Source: Rhodamnia argentea
Lineage: Eukaryota > Streptophyta > Magnoliopsida > Myrtales > Myrtaceae
Assembly (NCBI RefSeq): GCF_020921035.1
Contig: NC_063151.1
Span: 2,542,001-2,606,000 of the forward strand
Reading direction: 5' to 3'
Length of the DNA: 64,000 nucleotides
Part shown: positions 61,111 to 64,000 of the stretch, in pieces
Layout of the letters: each line of letters begins with the position of its first letter
How positions within the stretch are numbered: position 1 is the stretch's first letter
The notes under the pieces: model-generated
Database searches by the model: none
What the model was told of the DNA's origin: nothing
Seen by the model: only the letters and a program-made list of their open reading frames with translations
Translations under genes and position numbers: made by a program

Positions 61111-62430
61111 TCGCACCACCAGAAGGCAATTTAAGTCTATACCTCCTCACCCAACAGATGTCATGGTAGAGAAGACTCTAGTCAAGGAACAACGACCACA
61201 AGTATTGCAAGCAGACAGTGGGAATGTCCACATAGCAAGACATTAAATTTGGAAAATCGTGATTAAAGCAATGACATCTACATAAATAGGCCCTTCAAGG
61301 AGAAAAAATTTTCAGGAATTCTTTCCAGATACCTAGAATAAGCCTAAAAAAGGAACCTCGATGGAATCAAAACAACAGAAAATGCTTAGTTTTACCCCAT
61401 GACCGTCCTGTTTAGCAGCCCAAAATCAAGCAGAAATTTGGAAAGCTCAAAGAAAAGGAAGGTAATGGAATTAGCTTCAAATAGGAATCATGACCAAACA
61501 TTTAGCATTGACACCACCTTTAAGAACTAAGTCGAAAAGAGATTACACCAGACAAACATCTTCTTGAGATGAACTGAATTGATGCATCCAGATGAACGAC
61601 GAACTTACCAAGCTTACGGCCGTTGAGCTTCAAGTTGCTCATTCACATATCAACCTGCCGTCGACTTGTTGGCATGTCATCCAACGAGTCAAGCGAGAAC
61701 AAAAAATGAGTGAGGAAATTGTGGGAAACAGTAGGAGATTCGTCGGCCTTTCTTATTTCTCGCCTTGAGAGCTCGAGATTGGCGTTTGCTGTAGAACTCG
61801 TCATCCCTGTTGCCTGAAGCTTCAACACAGAGAAGGGATCCAAAACTCGGGTCAAGATCCAAATCAAACGCAACTTTAGAATTGACTGTTTGACCGGATA
61901 GAGTACAAGCCAACGACCCTGGTTGGAGCAATGGAATCTAACCTCAACGAAGAAATGCCAAGAACGAGTGCAAATTAGGGTTACGCTATCTTGGTACATG
62001 AAAAAAGAGTTTTAGAGAGACGTTTTCTTAGAACATCGTCAGCTTAGACCATAATCAAAGCTGCAGATCACCAAAAACCGCAGTCATTAGTTGACATGGA
62101 ACTGCGCTTTGCTCGACTGCAGCTCCATATGACAAGATGCATGGACAAGCCAAGTTTGTTGCCGCGTACGTTGATGCCTGATAATAATCAAATCCCTCCA
62201 AAAGGTGGAACCAACTATATAATTATGTATATTCGCTAAATATTTAGCATTCATGTTAAGCAATACATACAGCGGATCAAAGCTCCGGGGAATAGAACAA
62301 AAGTTACAGGCAACATCATACATACATCGAGATAACCATTAAGGGCGTATTCCATTATTATACACATCCAAGGTCCTTTGTAATAATAAGAAAACTGAGA
62401 TCCCTTTGAATCATCAGTTGCTGTCCAAGT
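61111..62430. other. Intergenic region and 3' flank of the MADS-box gene
   Basis: The part next to 62430 should be the 3' UTR of the minus-strand MADS-box gene. ORFs at 61643-61999 (minus) overlap in two frames and match nothing I recognise. A donor-like 'GGTAAGTTC' at about 61602-61610 (minus) follows a 12-codon ORF, too little to call. Confidence 0.5.
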
Positions 62431-63323
62431 TTAGCTTGAGAAAGGAAGCCTGCAAGATAGTTAGAAGCCAAATATAAACAAGAAGAGTAACAGCTTATAT
62501 TTGCAAAAAGATCGCTGTGAAGCGTCAACGATGTGCACAATTTCGTCCTAGGGAAGAGGTTATATCTGTCTCTCATATGTTCTTAATTTAACTAGCGACG
62601 GGATTTATCGCATTAGATCAGTGTGAAGCAGATATAAATCTTTGAGTGCAAAAGCAATGACTAGCTTGCCATGAACTGAAGACCGACTCGCACTCTTCTA
62701 ACCGTGGAATGCAATGTATATGGGAGTCACTATATGTACGCTAGGGTTTGCTTGAGCTCATCTTGTTGCTCGCACTACTTCAGCAGTTTGGTCCGCAAAG
62801 TTAACATCTAACACCCATTTTTGTAGAGCGCATGAAGACCCGATCGAATCATAGATCACTATCTGCTTATATCCGTTAATCAACCTCCCTTTAGATTCCT
62901 AACTTGGTGACTGGAGTAATACTGTCCATAATTTGAGCCAGTTAATTTCGGACATAGATCATATCTGAAGTGTCAAATTAGGTGACATCGATTAGGCTGA
63001 AGTACAAGGAAAGTAGTATTGTACCCAAGTTTCAGGGATGTATCAGAGCCATCATCTTCCAAAGGAGGGCCGGAATTGCAGCTGCACACATTGGTGGCGG
63101 ACTCGGACGAAATTCCTTCCTCCGGAACCGCAACATCTGGCTCCATGACAACGTGCCGCTTTCCCTTGGTCAACGTAGTCATCTGAAACATAACTGAGAT
63201 CGATCAGCCAATTCCGTTTCCTGAACGTATACAGTCGAATATATAATGTACAATCGAAAACACAGAATGAGAGTGACTAACTTTCTGCTTTAATATCTTG
63301 TTTTCTTCAATCAACTCCGCTCC
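62431..63323 (-). CDS. AGL24/SVP-like MADS-box transcription factor, last three exons (partial)
   Basis: Three minus-strand exons with GT-AG introns: 63323-63282 (42 bp), 63182-63025 and 62449-62431. They encode GAELIEENKILKQK (end of the K-box coiled coil), a C-terminal domain with SSESATN, PLEDDGSDTSLKLG, then LPFSS and stop. The tail is very close to the AGL24 end (PLEDDSDTSLKLGLP) and also like SVP (SSDTSLRLGLP). The 42-bp exon is the usual size for a K-box exon in MIKC genes. The MADS domain and most of the K-box lie beyond the right edge. Such factors bind CArG boxes in the nucleus and control flowering time and meristem identity. Linkage to CER2 fits AGL24 (AT4G24540) better than SVP; a JOINTLESS/SVP paralogue is the alternative. 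The intron upstream carries a 117-bp minisatellite. Confidence 0.88.
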
Positions 63324-63675
63324 CTGCATTCATCAAAATGGGGAAAAGATAGAAGTACTTTACAATAGTAAAAGCGCCCACACTGTCAAGATCATGCATA
63401 AATATCAGCATCATGAAAGGGCATGCACAATAAAAGTATTTTCATCTTTTCTTGCACTTGTATGATGTCTCGCACCAAAATAATTCAGTTTGTTCTTCAT
63501 TATAACAATTAAAGCATACTCAATAATTGATGGATATAACTTGCTGTACCGGAGATATCACAGCGGTTGTTGGTTAGTCAATAGTGGCCAGTTACCCTCT
63601 TGAAAATATAAGGATTTGCCAAATGTTCTGGTAAGCCTAGCAATGTCATGCATGTTGATCTTGTGTGGAAACTTT

Positions 63676-64000
63676 ATTAGCCCAATACTTCGATATAAGC
63701 ATCTTCATCACACACATTGATCTCACAAAGACTTGACGTCTTAAACTAAGTTCGTACGCATGGCCTCAAAATCAATTCTTCCAAATAATTCTATTAGCCC
63801 CATACTTCGACATAAGCATCTTCATCAGACACATTGATCTCACAAAGACTTGATGTCTTAAACTAAGTTCGTACGCATGGCCTCAAAATCAATTCTTCCA
63901 AATAATTCTATTAGCCTCATACTTCGACATAAGCATCTTCATCAGACACATTGATCTTACAAAGACTTGATGTCTTAAACTAACTTCGTACGCATGGCCT
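63676..64000. repeat. 117-bp minisatellite, at least three copies, in an AGL24-like intron
   Basis: Units start at 63676, 63793 and 63910, an exact period of 117, and the third runs off the window edge. Each opens ATTAGCC-ATACTTCGA and includes 'AAAGACTTGA-GTCTTAAACT' and 'GTACGCATGGCCT'. Copies 2 and 3 are closer to each other than to copy 1. Confidence 0.95.

Noticed and set aside
61643..61999. Minus-strand ORFs of 118 and 80 residues
   Set aside because: They overlap in two frames and match nothing I know; a 12-codon ORF plus donor nearby is too short to support a gene.
63676..64000. CRISPR-like array
   Set aside because: Units are contiguous 117-bp tandem copies without unique spacers, inside a plant intron.

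Overview
This window is nuclear DNA from a eudicot plant, probably a woody one and possibly Myrtaceae-like (the family guess is weak and rests on the style of the intergenic repeats). Evidence for a plant nuclear genome: many GT-AG introns, plant-only gene families, AT-rich intergenic DNA full of decayed transposable elements, and (CT)n/(GA)n microsatellites in gene leaders. I rebuilt splice structures by hand. For the four complete multi-exon genes every exon phase closes, giving uninterrupted proteins of 954, 696, 441 and 1299 residues.

Layout, left to right. 703-824 (-) is the first coding exon of a probable BEACH-domain protein B gene that runs off the left edge. 1.7-13.4 kb is gene-poor repeat territory. 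14142-23661 (+) is a 15-exon Raf-like MAPKKK of the CTR1/EDR1 group. 24840-25505 (+) is an intronless membrane-anchored TPR protein. 28550-32921 (-) is the Rab geranylgeranyl transferase alpha subunit, RGTA1 type, in 8 exons. 33-41 kb is repeat-rich and holds a broken fragment of the kinesin gene (34.48-34.93 kb) and a cytochrome P450 relic (36.43-36.70 kb). 41444-44886 (+) is a CER2-like BAHD protein of wax synthesis in 2 exons. 46019-56176 (-) is a complete 27-exon kinesin-4, KIN-4C type. 57-62.4 kb is repeat-rich. 62431-63323 (-) carries the last three exons of an AGL24/SVP-like MADS-box gene whose 5' part lies beyond the right edge.

The genes do not form a pathway, but their order is informative. 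From memory, Arabidopsis chromosome 4 carries the Raf-like kinase AT4G24480, RGTA1 AT4G24490, SICKLE AT4G24500, CER2 AT4G24510 and AGL24 AT4G24540 in this order. The window keeps that backbone but has a TPR gene between kinase and RGTA1, a KIN-4C gene between CER2 and AGL24, and a KIN-4C fragment plus a P450 relic where SICKLE would be expected.

Points most worth a second look: a Trp replacing the catalytic-loop HRD arginine of the kinase; a short 'GAC(C)-polyA' insertion type flanked by 10-18 bp direct repeats, seen clearly three times; the partial KIN-4C duplication; the 88-bp and 117-bp intronic minisatellites; a GC-AG intron inside the kinesin motor; and a set of foldback or GC-core repeat elements that create false ORFs. 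I did not find a CRISPR array, operon or other prokaryotic system, and none would be expected.
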